A stretch of DNA of 8,633 bases from Trichodesmium sp. MAG_R04 (GTDB taxonomy: Bacteria > Cyanobacteriota > Cyanobacteriia > Cyanobacteriales > Microcoleaceae). The position numbers and the translations under genes were made by a program. The notes below the pieces were generated by a model. The model ran no database searches. It had not been told where the DNA came from and worked only from the letters and a program-made list of their open reading frames with translations. The stretch covers positions 1-8,633 of the forward strand of contig JAKQYG010000154.1 in the NCBI GenBank assembly GCA_023356515.1, in the 5' to 3' direction. Shown here piece by piece: positions 1-6,697 of the stretch (positions within the stretch are counted from its first letter, which is position 1; every line of letters starts with the position of its first letter).

Positions 1-36
1 TTGAGATGTTTAAGGTGGATTTCTGGTGGGGTTATT

Positions 37-1617
37 ATGGGTAATGAGGTTATGAGTGCTGGACAATTGTTGAAGCAGGCTAATCAGTTGAAGAGGGCTG
101 GGAGGTTGGATGAGGCGATCGCTCTTTATCATCAGGCTATTGAAATTAATCCTAATTTTGCTTGGGCATATAATAATTTGGGGGATGCTTTTGTTAAACA
201 AAGAAAATTTAGTGATGCTATTTCCGTATTTGAGCGTGCTATTCAAATTAGTCCTAAAACAGCTTCATATTACTACAGTCTGGGAAAGATTTTCGTAGAA
301 GAAGATAACCTAAACAAAGCAATAAATTACTTTCAGCAAGCTATTGAAATTCAGCCAGGTTTTCATTTGGCAAAGCAAGCTTTAGAGAAGCTTTACAACA
401 AACAACAAGAAAATAGTAGCCTCTGGGAGTTGACGTTTAAGACTTCTGAAATAAGCAATTTATTTTCTCCTTTTAATTTTGAAGGTAATTGGGAAGTGCA
501 AGAGTGTCTAGTAGGAATTTATGGTCTTTTTAGCAGGGAAATTGGTAACAGTTTTACTATTCCCGTAGAGGGTTCAAAAGTCATTTTAGTCTTTCATCGT
601 CATTCTTGGAGCGGTAAGGTTAGAGTGTCGCTAGGCTCTAATAATTTAATAGTTGATTTGTACAGTCAAGTACCCAAGTACAATTACCGGGTAAAGCTTG
701 AAATTCAGCATAATTTTTCAAATTTATTAAAGATAGAAACTATAGAAGAAAAGAATGAAAACTCTTTAGGTAATGAGTGTTGGCTTTTGGGTATTTGGTT
801 TGATGATTATCAATCTTGGATGTCTAATCAAAATGGATCCTTATTTGCAGATAGAGTTGGTCAAATAAAGGACACTTTAGATAATCACAAACAATGCCCA
901 TATCTCAACATTAAGAAATTTTCTAGCGACAATCAAGTTTTAAAAGACTTGAACTATATAAAACTTAAAATCGCTATGTTAACTTTAGCTATAGGAGATG
1001 ATTATATTGATTCAGTTTATTTAGGATTACTGACTAAAAAAGAGTATTGTAACATTCATGGTTATGATTTTATCTGTGGTGGTTATGAGGTATATGACAA
1101 AAATAGACCTATTCCGTGGTCGAAATTATCTTACTGCAAAAAATATCTAGCTTTTTATGACTACATATTTTGCTCAGATGCAGATGTTATGATTATGAAT
1201 GGTTCTATTAAATTAGAGGATATTATTAATGATTACATGGAAGACAAATTGATTATGTTGACTAGGGATGGATGTGGAAACATTAACACTGGCAATATGT
1301 TTTTAAAAAATTCTAGAGAAACTTTTAAAATTTTAGCTATGATTTACAGTGAGGAAGAATATATCAATCATTTGGCATGGGAAAACCAAGGGTTTGTTCA
1401 CTTATATGAAACTAACGATTGGATTAGAAAAAGAACAAAGCTTATTGAAAATAATCCAAATTTGTTTAATTCCTATATTATTGGAAATGAAAAATTGAGA
1501 TATAAAAAAGGAGACTTTTTAATTCATTTTGCTGGTTGGGATGATCATTATTCTGAGTCTTTGTCAGATAGGATGAAAATATACTATCCTGAATCCTTTA
1601 AAAGCACTAATATTTAG
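37..1617 (+). CDS. TPR protein with HxWSG beta domain and GT34-like glycosyltransferase
   Basis: Probable sugar transferase, 526 aa from the ATG at 37. Domains in order: three TPRs (about residues 12-111, each with the A/L-x-x-x-I and N/P spacing); a predicted beta-rich module (148-258) that opens with F-E-G-N-W and carries H-S-W-S-G at 189-193; and a C-terminal GT34-like domain (about 308-520). The last shows H-G-Y after a conserved helix, W-S-K, a metal-binding D-A-D at 381-383 after Y-D-Y-I-F-C-S, N-T-G-N at 417-420, E-N-Q, and G-D-F-L-I-H-F-A-G near 492-500, the pattern of galactosyl/mannosyltransferases of the GMA12/MNN10 type. No signal peptide or membrane helix is seen, so it probably acts in the cytoplasm. 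The frame stays open to base 1 without a stop, so translation could begin earlier; the ATG at 37, preceded by GGTGGGG, was preferred over the TTG at 1 and the ATG at 52. Donor and acceptor cannot be read from the sequence. Confidence 0.85.
   Translation: MGNEVMSAGQLLKQANQLKRAGRLDEAIALYHQAIEINPNFAWAYNNLGDAFVKQRKFSDAISVFERAIQISPKTASYYYSLGKIFVEEDNLNKAINYFQQAIEIQPGFHLAKQALEKLYNKQQENSSLWELTFKTSEISNLFSPFNFEGNWEVQECLVGIYGLFSREIGNSFTIPVEGSKVILVFHRHSWSGKVRVSLGSNNLIVDLYSQVPKYNYRVKLEIQHNFSNLLKIETIEEKNENSLGNECWLLGIWFDDYQSWMSNQNGSLFADRVGQIKDTLDNHKQCPYLNIKKFSSDNQVLKDLNYIKLKIAMLTLAIGDDYIDSVYLGLLTKKEYCNIHGYDFICGGYEVYDKNRPIPWSKLSYCKKYLAFYDYIFCSDADVMIMNGSIKLEDIINDYMEDKLIMLTRDGCGNINTGNMFLKNSRETFKILAMIYSEEEYINHLAWENQGFVHLYETNDWIRKRTKLIENNPNLFNSYIIGNEKLRYKKGDFLIHFAGWDDHYSESLSDRMKIYYPESFKSTNI
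115..122. repeat. HIP1 octamer GCGATCGC
   Basis: Perfect GCGATCGC inside the first TPR of the GT34 gene. This palindrome is greatly over-represented in most cyanobacterial genomes and is the main taxonomic clue here. Confidence 0.9.
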
Positions 1618-1641
1618 TTTAGTGTCGATCATTTTATCAAT

Positions 1642-1663
1642 TTGTTAGTTTTAACAATTTTTT
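1642..1663 (+). terminator. possible weak intrinsic terminator after the GT34 gene
   Basis: TTGTTA and TAACAA form a 6-bp inverted repeat with a 4-nt loop, followed directly by six T residues, 25 nt after the stop codon. Only one G-C pair is in the stem, so the hairpin would be unstable. It may only attenuate read-through into the next gene, or be chance in AT-rich DNA. Confidence 0.25.
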
Positions 1664-1685
1664 GTACCTTAATAATAAACTGAGA

Positions 1686-3485
1686 ATGAATAAAGCAAAC
1701 TTTAATTACCCAGCAAATATACATGATAACCAACCAATTTCAACAAGCAAAATATTAGCACTAGAAGCGTGGAAAGCCTACCAAAAACGCCACACAGAGC
1801 AAATGGCTCATTCTTTCATAGAATCCCTAAAATCTACGCCCCTATCAGCAACAGAGTCTATTCTAGATTGGGCAGAAAGTTTTAGTCAACACATTCCAAA
1901 TACTCCAGAGATTCCTAGTAAGCAAAAAATTCCCAATATTATTCACTTTTGCTATGCTCTCCTCCCTGATGCACCTTTTCATCTGTTCCACTACTTAGCA
2001 ATTAAGTCTGCCTATGACTTAAATAATCCCGATCAAATCTACTTTTACTACCAACACGAACCAAAAGGAAAATGGTGGGATAAAGCTAAACCTTTACTAA
2101 CTTTGGTGCAGATGAAACCCCCGACAGAGATATTTGGTAATCCTTTACGGCATTTTGCTCACCAAGCTGATGTAATTAGGTTAGCTAAACTAAATGAAGT
2201 TGGTGGCATTTATTTGGACATGGATACAATTTCAATTAAGCCGTTTACGGACTTACTTAATTACGATTTTGTCATGGGTATCCAGGATTCTGCTAAAACT
2301 AATGCAGATGATGAATTTTATGGTTTGTCTAATGCAATTATGTTGGGTGCTAAGGATTCTTTCTTTGGCACTAATTGGTATTCTAGATATAAAACTTTTC
2401 GTTCTTTAGGACGGGATAAATATTGGGACGAACATTCTGTTAGGGTGCCTTTAGAGTTAATAAAAAAGTACCCAGAAAGCATCAAAATTCTTGGTGGTGA
2501 TGCGTTTTTCTTTCCACTTTGGGATGACATTGAAAGAATTATGTTTAATGAGGAAATGCTACCCCGTTTTAATGAGTTATTTAAGAATAGTTATAGTGTG
2601 CATTTCTGGGAAACTTTGACAATGGATTTGTTAACCAGTATTGATGAAAATTATGTTTACAGCCACAACAATATTTATTCAATGTTGGCACGAAAATATC
2701 TGGAAGATTTCTATCAAAAAGAAACTATTTCTTTTGTGTTTTTGACCTATAACCGTTTGGAAGAAACTAAGAACTCTTTAGAATCTTTTGTTAATATTCT
2801 GCACCGGGATGATGTTTTAGAAATGATTTTGCTGGATAATGCCAGTACAGATGGTACGAGGGAATATGTGCAAGAATTAGCAAGTAAGCACTCAAAAGTT
2901 AGGGTTATTTTATCTGATGAAAACTTGGGAGTTTGTCACGGAAGGATTGCGTTATTTAGGGAGGCTAAAGGGGATATTATTGCTAGTTTAGATAGCGATT
3001 TAGTTTTAACCAATGAGCCGATAATTGATAAATTTAAGACTGTTTTGAGAAATGACCAAATTGGAATGTGCGGTATTGCCGGGGCGATGATGAAAAATTG
3101 GCAGTTTGGTACCCATGAAGATATTCAAGATGAAGAGTTTGAGGGTGAAGTGGATTTAATTGCTGGTTGTTGTCAAGTTTTTAGGCGATCGCTTTTTGAT
3201 TTGGGAGTTGCTTTAGACCCCTATTTTTATCCGTTTTGGGTAGAAGATTCTGATTTATCTTTGCAAGTGTTGAATACGGGTAAAAAGTTGTACAGAATAT
3301 CGCCCAATCATGGTATGTACCATGACTGGGGCGGAAGTGGTAAAAAATGGGCGCACTTGTTTGAGCAGTTTTGGATTTATTTTGCTAATAAGTGGCGGGG
3401 CAAAGGGTTAGTTTCCTTTGAGAAAGATGAGGCTTATGAGTTTAGTCGGTTGTTAGCAAAATGTCAGAGTTTAACTAAAAGTTAG
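1686..3485 (+). CDS. bifunctional glycosyltransferase, GT32-like then GT2-like
   Basis: A protein of 599 aa with two transferase domains. Residues 1-80 are mostly helical and unassigned. Residues about 82-310 match the DXD sugar-binding glycosyltransferases (GT32/OCH1 type): I-P-N-I-I-H-F at the start, H-Q-A-D-V-I-R at 159-165, then G-G-I-Y-L-D-M-D with the metal-binding D178 and D180. Residues about 346-580 are a GT2 domain (GT-A fold): F-L-T-Y-N-R at 352-357, D-N-A-S-T-D-G-T at 384-391, D-S-D at 436-438, and W-V-E-D at 518-521 as the likely catalytic acid region. All key acidic residues are present in both halves, so both could be active and add two sugars in sequence. The ATG at 1686 was chosen: the frame extends to a TTG at 1662, but that lies at the end of a T run with no ribosome binding site. 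The site before the ATG (CTGAGA) is weak too. No membrane segment is seen. It lies 68 nt after the GT34 gene, perhaps co-transcribed. Confidence 0.88.
   Translation: MNKANFNYPANIHDNQPISTSKILALEAWKAYQKRHTEQMAHSFIESLKSTPLSATESILDWAESFSQHIPNTPEIPSKQKIPNIIHFCYALLPDAPFHLFHYLAIKSAYDLNNPDQIYFYYQHEPKGKWWDKAKPLLTLVQMKPPTEIFGNPLRHFAHQADVIRLAKLNEVGGIYLDMDTISIKPFTDLLNYDFVMGIQDSAKTNADDEFYGLSNAIMLGAKDSFFGTNWYSRYKTFRSLGRDKYWDEHSVRVPLELIKKYPESIKILGGDAFFFPLWDDIERIMFNEEMLPRFNELFKNSYSVHFWETLTMDLLTSIDENYVYSHNNIYSMLARKYLEDFYQKETISFVFLTYNRLEETKNSLESFVNILHRDDVLEMILLDNASTDGTREYVQELASKHSKVRVILSDENLGVCHGRIALFREAKGDIIASLDSDLVLTNEPIIDKFKTVLRNDQIGMCGIAGAMMKNWQFGTHEDIQDEEFEGEVDLIAGCCQVFRRSLFDLGVALDPYFYPFWVEDSDLSLQVLNTGKKLYRISPNHGMYHDWGGSGKKWAHLFEQFWIYFANKWRGKGLVSFEKDEAYEFSRLLAKCQSLTKS
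3185..3192. repeat. HIP1 octamer GCGATCGC
   Basis: Perfect copy in the GT2 half of the double transferase gene, where it encodes part of R-R-S-L before the hydrophobic stretch leading to the W-V-E-D motif. Confidence 0.9.
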
Positions 3486-3499
3486 TTGTTAGTGTCAGT

Positions 3500-4348
3500 T
3501 TATGTACAAGTTACCTCTAAAGACTTCTCATAAAATTTATTATTCAAAAATCTACATTCTTCCAAAGCTTCTGGATATGTTTTTGCTTGATTCAGTTTTA
3601 GTTTCCAATTGCTAGCATCACAAATTTCTGCGCCATACTTCAGTGAATAAAATTTAGATGACGATGGAAAAACTAAAACTTTTTTTCCTAAAAGAATACC
3701 CCAGTACATTCCGTGGTAAGAATTGGTCAAAATAACCTCTGCTTCTCCTAAAACTCTGATAACTTTCCCAAAAGCTGCATCGTCAGTTCCTTTATTTGTA
3801 ATAAAAGCAAATTGAGGGTTGTCAAATTTTGAGGCAACCTCCAAAATTTCTTTAACTCGTATAGGAGCGCCATGTCCAAATATTGCAAACTCAAACTTTA
3901 CTTCGTATTTAATATCGAACCAGTGACTTTTACAACTCACACAAGGCACATACTCATAATCTAAATCTTGATTGTAGTCCCTTAATCCAATCAGATCAAA
4001 CTTCTTGATATAATCTGGATAGGTAAACTTAGAATCTGAGATTTGCCAATCATTGTGGCCTGCTCCCCACAAAATAGCCTTTGATTTTTTGTTCTCAGCA
4101 ATGAATTTCATTTTACGCTCGAAAAAATCACAGCTAATTAATCCACCTCCTCCTACAATAATATCGGCATTTTCCAACCATTTTTGACCAGTAATTTGCA
4201 TAATATCTACTTCTTCAGTCTCACTCGGAAAGTTGTAGTACAACAAAGGAGAGCAAATTATGTCACCAATATTATTACAATCTGTTCGGTGAAAATTAAT
4301 GATTTTGCGTCTGAGTTTATTTCCTTGTTTGAGATATTGATTTCCCAC
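3500..4348 (-). CDS. polysaccharide pyruvyl transferase family protein
   Basis: A 282-aa protein of the polysaccharide pyruvyl transferase family, whose characterised members move pyruvate from phosphoenolpyruvate onto a sugar as a ketal (CsaB, WcaK type). Visible family marks: K-I-I-N-F-H followed by N-N-I-G-D at 25-29, a glycine-rich G-G-G-G at 66-69, W-G-A-G-H at 94-98, R-D at 123-124, and T-N-S-Y-H-G at 208-213 followed by a hydrophobic strand (V-L-V-F-P), matching the C-terminal S-x-H-G region. It is shorter than many members (commonly above 300 aa), but both ends of the domain appear present. The start is GTG at 4346-4348; no in-frame ATG occurs before residue 50, which is inside the domain. 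AAGG lies about 11 nt upstream, a poor ribosome site. Last gene of the leftward group, 55 nt after the methyltransferase. Some members have other roles, so pyruvylation is inferred. Confidence 0.8.
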   Translation of the reverse strand: MGNQYLKQGNKLRRKIINFHRTDCNNIGDIICSPLLYYNFPSETEEVDIMQITGQKWLENADIIVGGGGLISCDFFERKMKFIAENKKSKAILWGAGHNDWQISDSKFTYPDYIKKFDLIGLRDYNQDLDYEYVPCVSCKSHWFDIKYEVKFEFAIFGHGAPIRVKEILEVASKFDNPQFAFITNKGTDDAAFGKVIRVLGEAEVILTNSYHGMYWGILLGKKVLVFPSSSKFYSLKYGAEICDASNWKLKLNQAKTYPEALEECRFLNNKFYEKSLEVTCT

Positions 4349-4374
4349 CTTATTTATGACCTTAATATAAACTA

Positions 4375-4401
4375 AAAAAATATAATATTTTTTAAGCTTA
4401 A
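4375..4401. repeat. AT-only inverted repeat next to a 10-bp palindrome
   Basis: Positions 4375-4393 form a perfect inverted repeat (arms AAAAAATAT and ATATTTTTT around one central A). It shares two bases with the palindrome TTAAGCTTAA at 4392-4401. Both sit just after the stop codon of the methyltransferase gene. On the - strand the first repeat ends in a run of seven T, so it could act as a weak terminator, but the stem has no G-C pair. Confidence 0.4.
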
Positions 4402-4407
4402 AGTTAA
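4379..4407 (-). promoter_or_regulatory. candidate internal promoter for the pyruvyl transferase gene
   Basis: On the - strand TTAACT (4407-4402; 4 of 6 to TTGACA) and TATATT (4384-4379; 5 of 6 to TATAAT) are separated by 17 nt. A start near 4372 would leave a leader of about 24 nt before the GTG. The -35 overlaps the stop codon of the preceding gene. Matches of this quality are common in AT-rich DNA. Confidence 0.22.
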
Positions 4408-5642
4408 CCCTTCTGACCTACAAATCTAATGCCCGAAGCAACATAAACTAATCTATCATCTTTTACTAAACTATCCCAAGATTTAACCTGAGAAATTACA
4501 GATTCATATTCCGTAGATTTTACATACTTACGAACACCAGATTCTCTAAGAATCCACTCAATAACTTCTGATAATTTACCAAAACTACTACATTCAATTT
4601 TTCTAAATTTTTTAAATAAGTTTTCCATACCCCACAAAGTTCCATTGAAATAATGATAAGGCTGAGAATGTACCCGCTGCATAAATGCCATGTCAGCATA
4701 AACATAACCATTAGGCTTTAATATCCGATAAATTTCCTCTGCTACTTTAAAGGGGTTAGAAACATGTTCTAGCACTCCTTGACATAAAACTAAGTCTGCA
4801 CAATTATCTTTAAAAGTAAGATTTTCTGCATCTGCAAAAACGTGGGGTTGTGGATATTTTGAATACTCAACATTTACATATCTCTCATCCCCTAATTGTC
4901 TAATTCCACCACCAACATCCAATATTACTCCATCCGAAGCTACATTTTTGGCTAAGTCCACAAAAATTTGTGGGAAGGGATTACCATAATTGATAAAATT
5001 CTCTTTAACTTCCGTTATTGGTACTTTTTCATCATATACAAAATAAATTTTTTCAAAAATCACCTGTGTTCCCTGAGAGTCTTTTGATTTTTTATTAGTA
5101 GGAATAATTTCTATATAGTGATGTTTATCATCTAAATTAATTTCATAACGTCTTTCCATGCTATTACCAGGATTAAACAAATCAATTTCGTCTAGTATAA
5201 CACCATCCAACTTAATTTGAGCAAAACCAGACCAAGGATGAGCATGAAATAAGATGTCGCACTTAATAGCGTTAGAAGACTCGATAGTAAGCTTATTACT
5301 TGAGGAAAACCCATCGTTTAAAAGTAGTCGATCGGCATGAATGCGCCAGCTATTATCATAAGTTAGCCTTGAATCAGAAAAATGCAATAATTCTTTCTTA
5401 AACTCCAAGTCTATGTATTCTGGTAGTTTTAATCCTTGACTTAACTGATGCGTAAGCTTTAACTTATCAGTATGGCTAAGAAGAAAATCGAACTTATCGT
5501 TTGATAACTTCCCAACTACTTCTTCAGAGTCTAATATAATTCCTTCAGCAGGCTCACCTGCCTTAATTAAAAAAGGCTTGAGAGTAACATCTTGCCCAGA
5601 TAAAGGCGATCTGATTATTTTTAGTAATTGACTAGGTTTCAT
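4404..5642 (-). CDS. SAM-dependent methyltransferase with degenerate Trm112-like N-terminus and HxWSG domain
   Basis: Class I methyltransferase of 412 aa from the ATG at 5642. Three parts: residues 1-45 resemble a Trm112-type zinc ribbon (L-L-K-I-I-R-S-P-L-S-G at 6-16), with the usual two Cys of C-P-x-C both Ser and no later Cys pair; residues about 95-204 are the HxWSG module, opening Y-D-N-S-W (W99) and with H-P-W-S-G at 135-139; residues about 218-345 are a Methyltransf_11-like domain with the SAM-binding V-I-L-D-V-G-G-G ending at 246, D-L-V-L-C-Q-G-V-L-E-H at 283-293 and I-L-K-P-N-G at 307-312. The substrate is unknown; a sugar hydroxyl of the local glycan is the contextual guess. A TTG 24 nt upstream is in frame and would overlap the previous gene, but the ATG has a better placed GTAGGT. 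That site covers the stop codon of the upstream gene, so translation is probably coupled. Confidence 0.85.
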   Translation of the reverse strand: MKPSQLLKIIRSPLSGQDVTLKPFLIKAGEPAEGIILDSEEVVGKLSNDKFDFLLSHTDKLKLTHQLSQGLKLPEYIDLEFKKELLHFSDSRLTYDNSWRIHADRLLLNDGFSSSNKLTIESSNAIKCDILFHAHPWSGFAQIKLDGVILDEIDLFNPGNSMERRYEINLDDKHHYIEIIPTNKKSKDSQGTQVIFEKIYFVYDEKVPITEVKENFINYGNPFPQIFVDLAKNVASDGVILDVGGGIRQLGDERYVNVEYSKYPQPHVFADAENLTFKDNCADLVLCQGVLEHVSNPFKVAEEIYRILKPNGYVYADMAFMQRVHSQPYHYFNGTLWGMENLFKKFRKIECSSFGKLSEVIEWILRESGVRKYVKSTEYESVISQVKSWDSLVKDDRLVYVASGIRFVGQKG

Positions 5643-5651
5643 CAACAAATT

Positions 5652-5657
5652 ACCTAC
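5652..5657 (-). promoter_or_regulatory. ribosome binding site overlapping upstream stop codon
   Basis: GTAGGT on the - strand contains the TAG stop of the preceding methyltransferase (5656-5654) and ends 9 nt before the ATG at 5642. It decides the start of the downstream gene against the TTG at 5666. Confidence 0.45.
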
Positions 5658-6670
5658 TTTCGACAAACAATTAATACTCCATTAGAATCTAAATCAAGAC
5701 TTAGAATGTTCAAGCCAGACAACCTCAATATATCCTGCCACTCGTCCACACCAAGAAAGTATAGATATTCATCGGAATCAATTTTAAGACCTAGAGAGGT
5801 AGTCAGAAAAAAGAATCCCCCTGACTTCAAAATTTTATAAATATCACGAATTTTATTTTCTAAACTATCTAATTTATCTAGATGATGCCAAGAAACAACA
5901 CAATCAAAAGAATTTGTTTCAAAAGAAAACTCGTATGTTTTTGCAAATACAAAATTTTTCGATAAAACCCCTGATGACTTATTTGCTTTTTTATTAGCCT
6001 CAACTAGATGGAAATTTCTGTCTATATAGTAATAATCCCATTTTTTATCCCTGAAAAGATTCAACAAGGAACTAAAATTGTACCCACTGCCAATATCCAA
6101 AACCTTAGCACCAAAACCGACTTGATTAACAACCTTTTGCCATAACTTCATATAATCATTTTGCCTATTGGCAACCATAGCAGACATATCAGTATTTTTG
6201 TGAAATAGCCTATATATTGACTCGTGGATTCTTTTTTGTTTTGCCTCAGTAGCATCACCAAATTTATGAGGTTCTGTAGAAGTTTCACTATCATCCAAAC
6301 CCTTAGCTAAAAACCCAAATATCACCATCTGACAAGAATTACTTTCCCGATTTTTACCAATTACAGAAGCTTTAACTTCGACTTTTACCGACTCCTGATT
6401 CTCAGAAACAGGTATAACCCTTAACCAAGGAAAAGATGAATAATTATCATATTGTTGCTTATAGCCATTGCAATCTACTTCACAAATACCAGACCACTCG
6501 TGATTCTTCAAAACAATGAGAAAATCTTGACAGACACCCTGCCAAACAAAGGATGCTTTTTCGTCAATCGACACCATTGCGTCGCCTACATCACCCCAAC
6601 TACCATCAAATTTTAATCTCTTATCTTGGTAAGAGTAAAACAAATAATCGCTCTTATATCTAATGACCAT
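5654..6670 (-). CDS. SAM-dependent methyltransferase with N-terminal HxWSG domain
   Basis: A 338-aa protein with two parts. Residues about 21-123 are the HxWSG module: F-D-G-S-W at 21-25, H-E-W-S-G at 57-61, and a closing strand C-Q-M-V-I-F-G-F at 113-120 after an N-R-E-S loop. Residues about 185-300 form a class I methyltransferase: V-L-D-I-G-S-G at 190-196 (SAM glycine loop), an acidic residue at D217 after Y-Y-Y-I, F-D-C-V-V-S-W-H-H at 255-263 (motif IV position), and I-L-K-S-G-G at 280-285. The linker (about 124-180) is polar and partly helical. The catalytic domain differs clearly from that of the next gene, so this is not a simple tandem copy. The ATG at 6670 has AAGGGT four bases upstream. 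It lies 27 nt after the TPR transferase gene and 11 nt before the next methyltransferase ATG, consistent with one transcript. Substrate unknown. Confidence 0.85.
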   Translation of the reverse strand: MVIRYKSDYLFYSYQDKRLKFDGSWGDVGDAMVSIDEKASFVWQGVCQDFLIVLKNHEWSGICEVDCNGYKQQYDNYSSFPWLRVIPVSENQESVKVEVKASVIGKNRESNSCQMVIFGFLAKGLDDSETSTEPHKFGDATEAKQKRIHESIYRLFHKNTDMSAMVANRQNDYMKLWQKVVNQVGFGAKVLDIGSGYNFSSLLNLFRDKKWDYYYIDRNFHLVEANKKANKSSGVLSKNFVFAKTYEFSFETNSFDCVVSWHHLDKLDSLENKIRDIYKILKSGGFFFLTTSLGLKIDSDEYLYFLGVDEWQDILRLSGLNILSLDLDSNGVLIVCRK

Positions 6671-6674
6671 TTTT

Positions 6675-6680
6675 ACCCTT
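6675..6680 (-). promoter_or_regulatory. ribosome binding site
   Basis: AAGGGT on the - strand, four bases before the ATG at 6670. It is the clearest Shine-Dalgarno-like site in the window and supports that start. Confidence 0.55.
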
Positions 6681-6697
6681 GACTAAAATACTTCATA

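Noticed and set aside
1..36. TTG at base 1 as the start of the GT34 gene
   Set aside because: It coincides with the window edge, adds 12 residues with no TPR character, and the ATG at 37 has a G-rich site upstream. The frame does remain open, so an earlier start outside the window cannot be excluded.
1651..1678. Promoter for the double transferase from TTAACA and TAATAA
   Set aside because: The -10 match is poor and the implied start would fall almost on the ATG, leaving no leader; the DNA is simply AT-rich.
1686..3485. Possible copy of the HxWSG domain in the double transferase (D-W-G-G-S-G near residue 550)
   Set aside because: It lacks the H-x-W-S-G core and the opening aromatic-x-G-x-W motif, and it lies in the normal C-terminal part of the GT2 domain.
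3481..3494. Short direct repeat GTTAGT/GTTAGT at the convergent junction
   Set aside because: Only two imperfectly spaced copies of six bases in AT-rich DNA; no sign of an attachment site or regulatory element.
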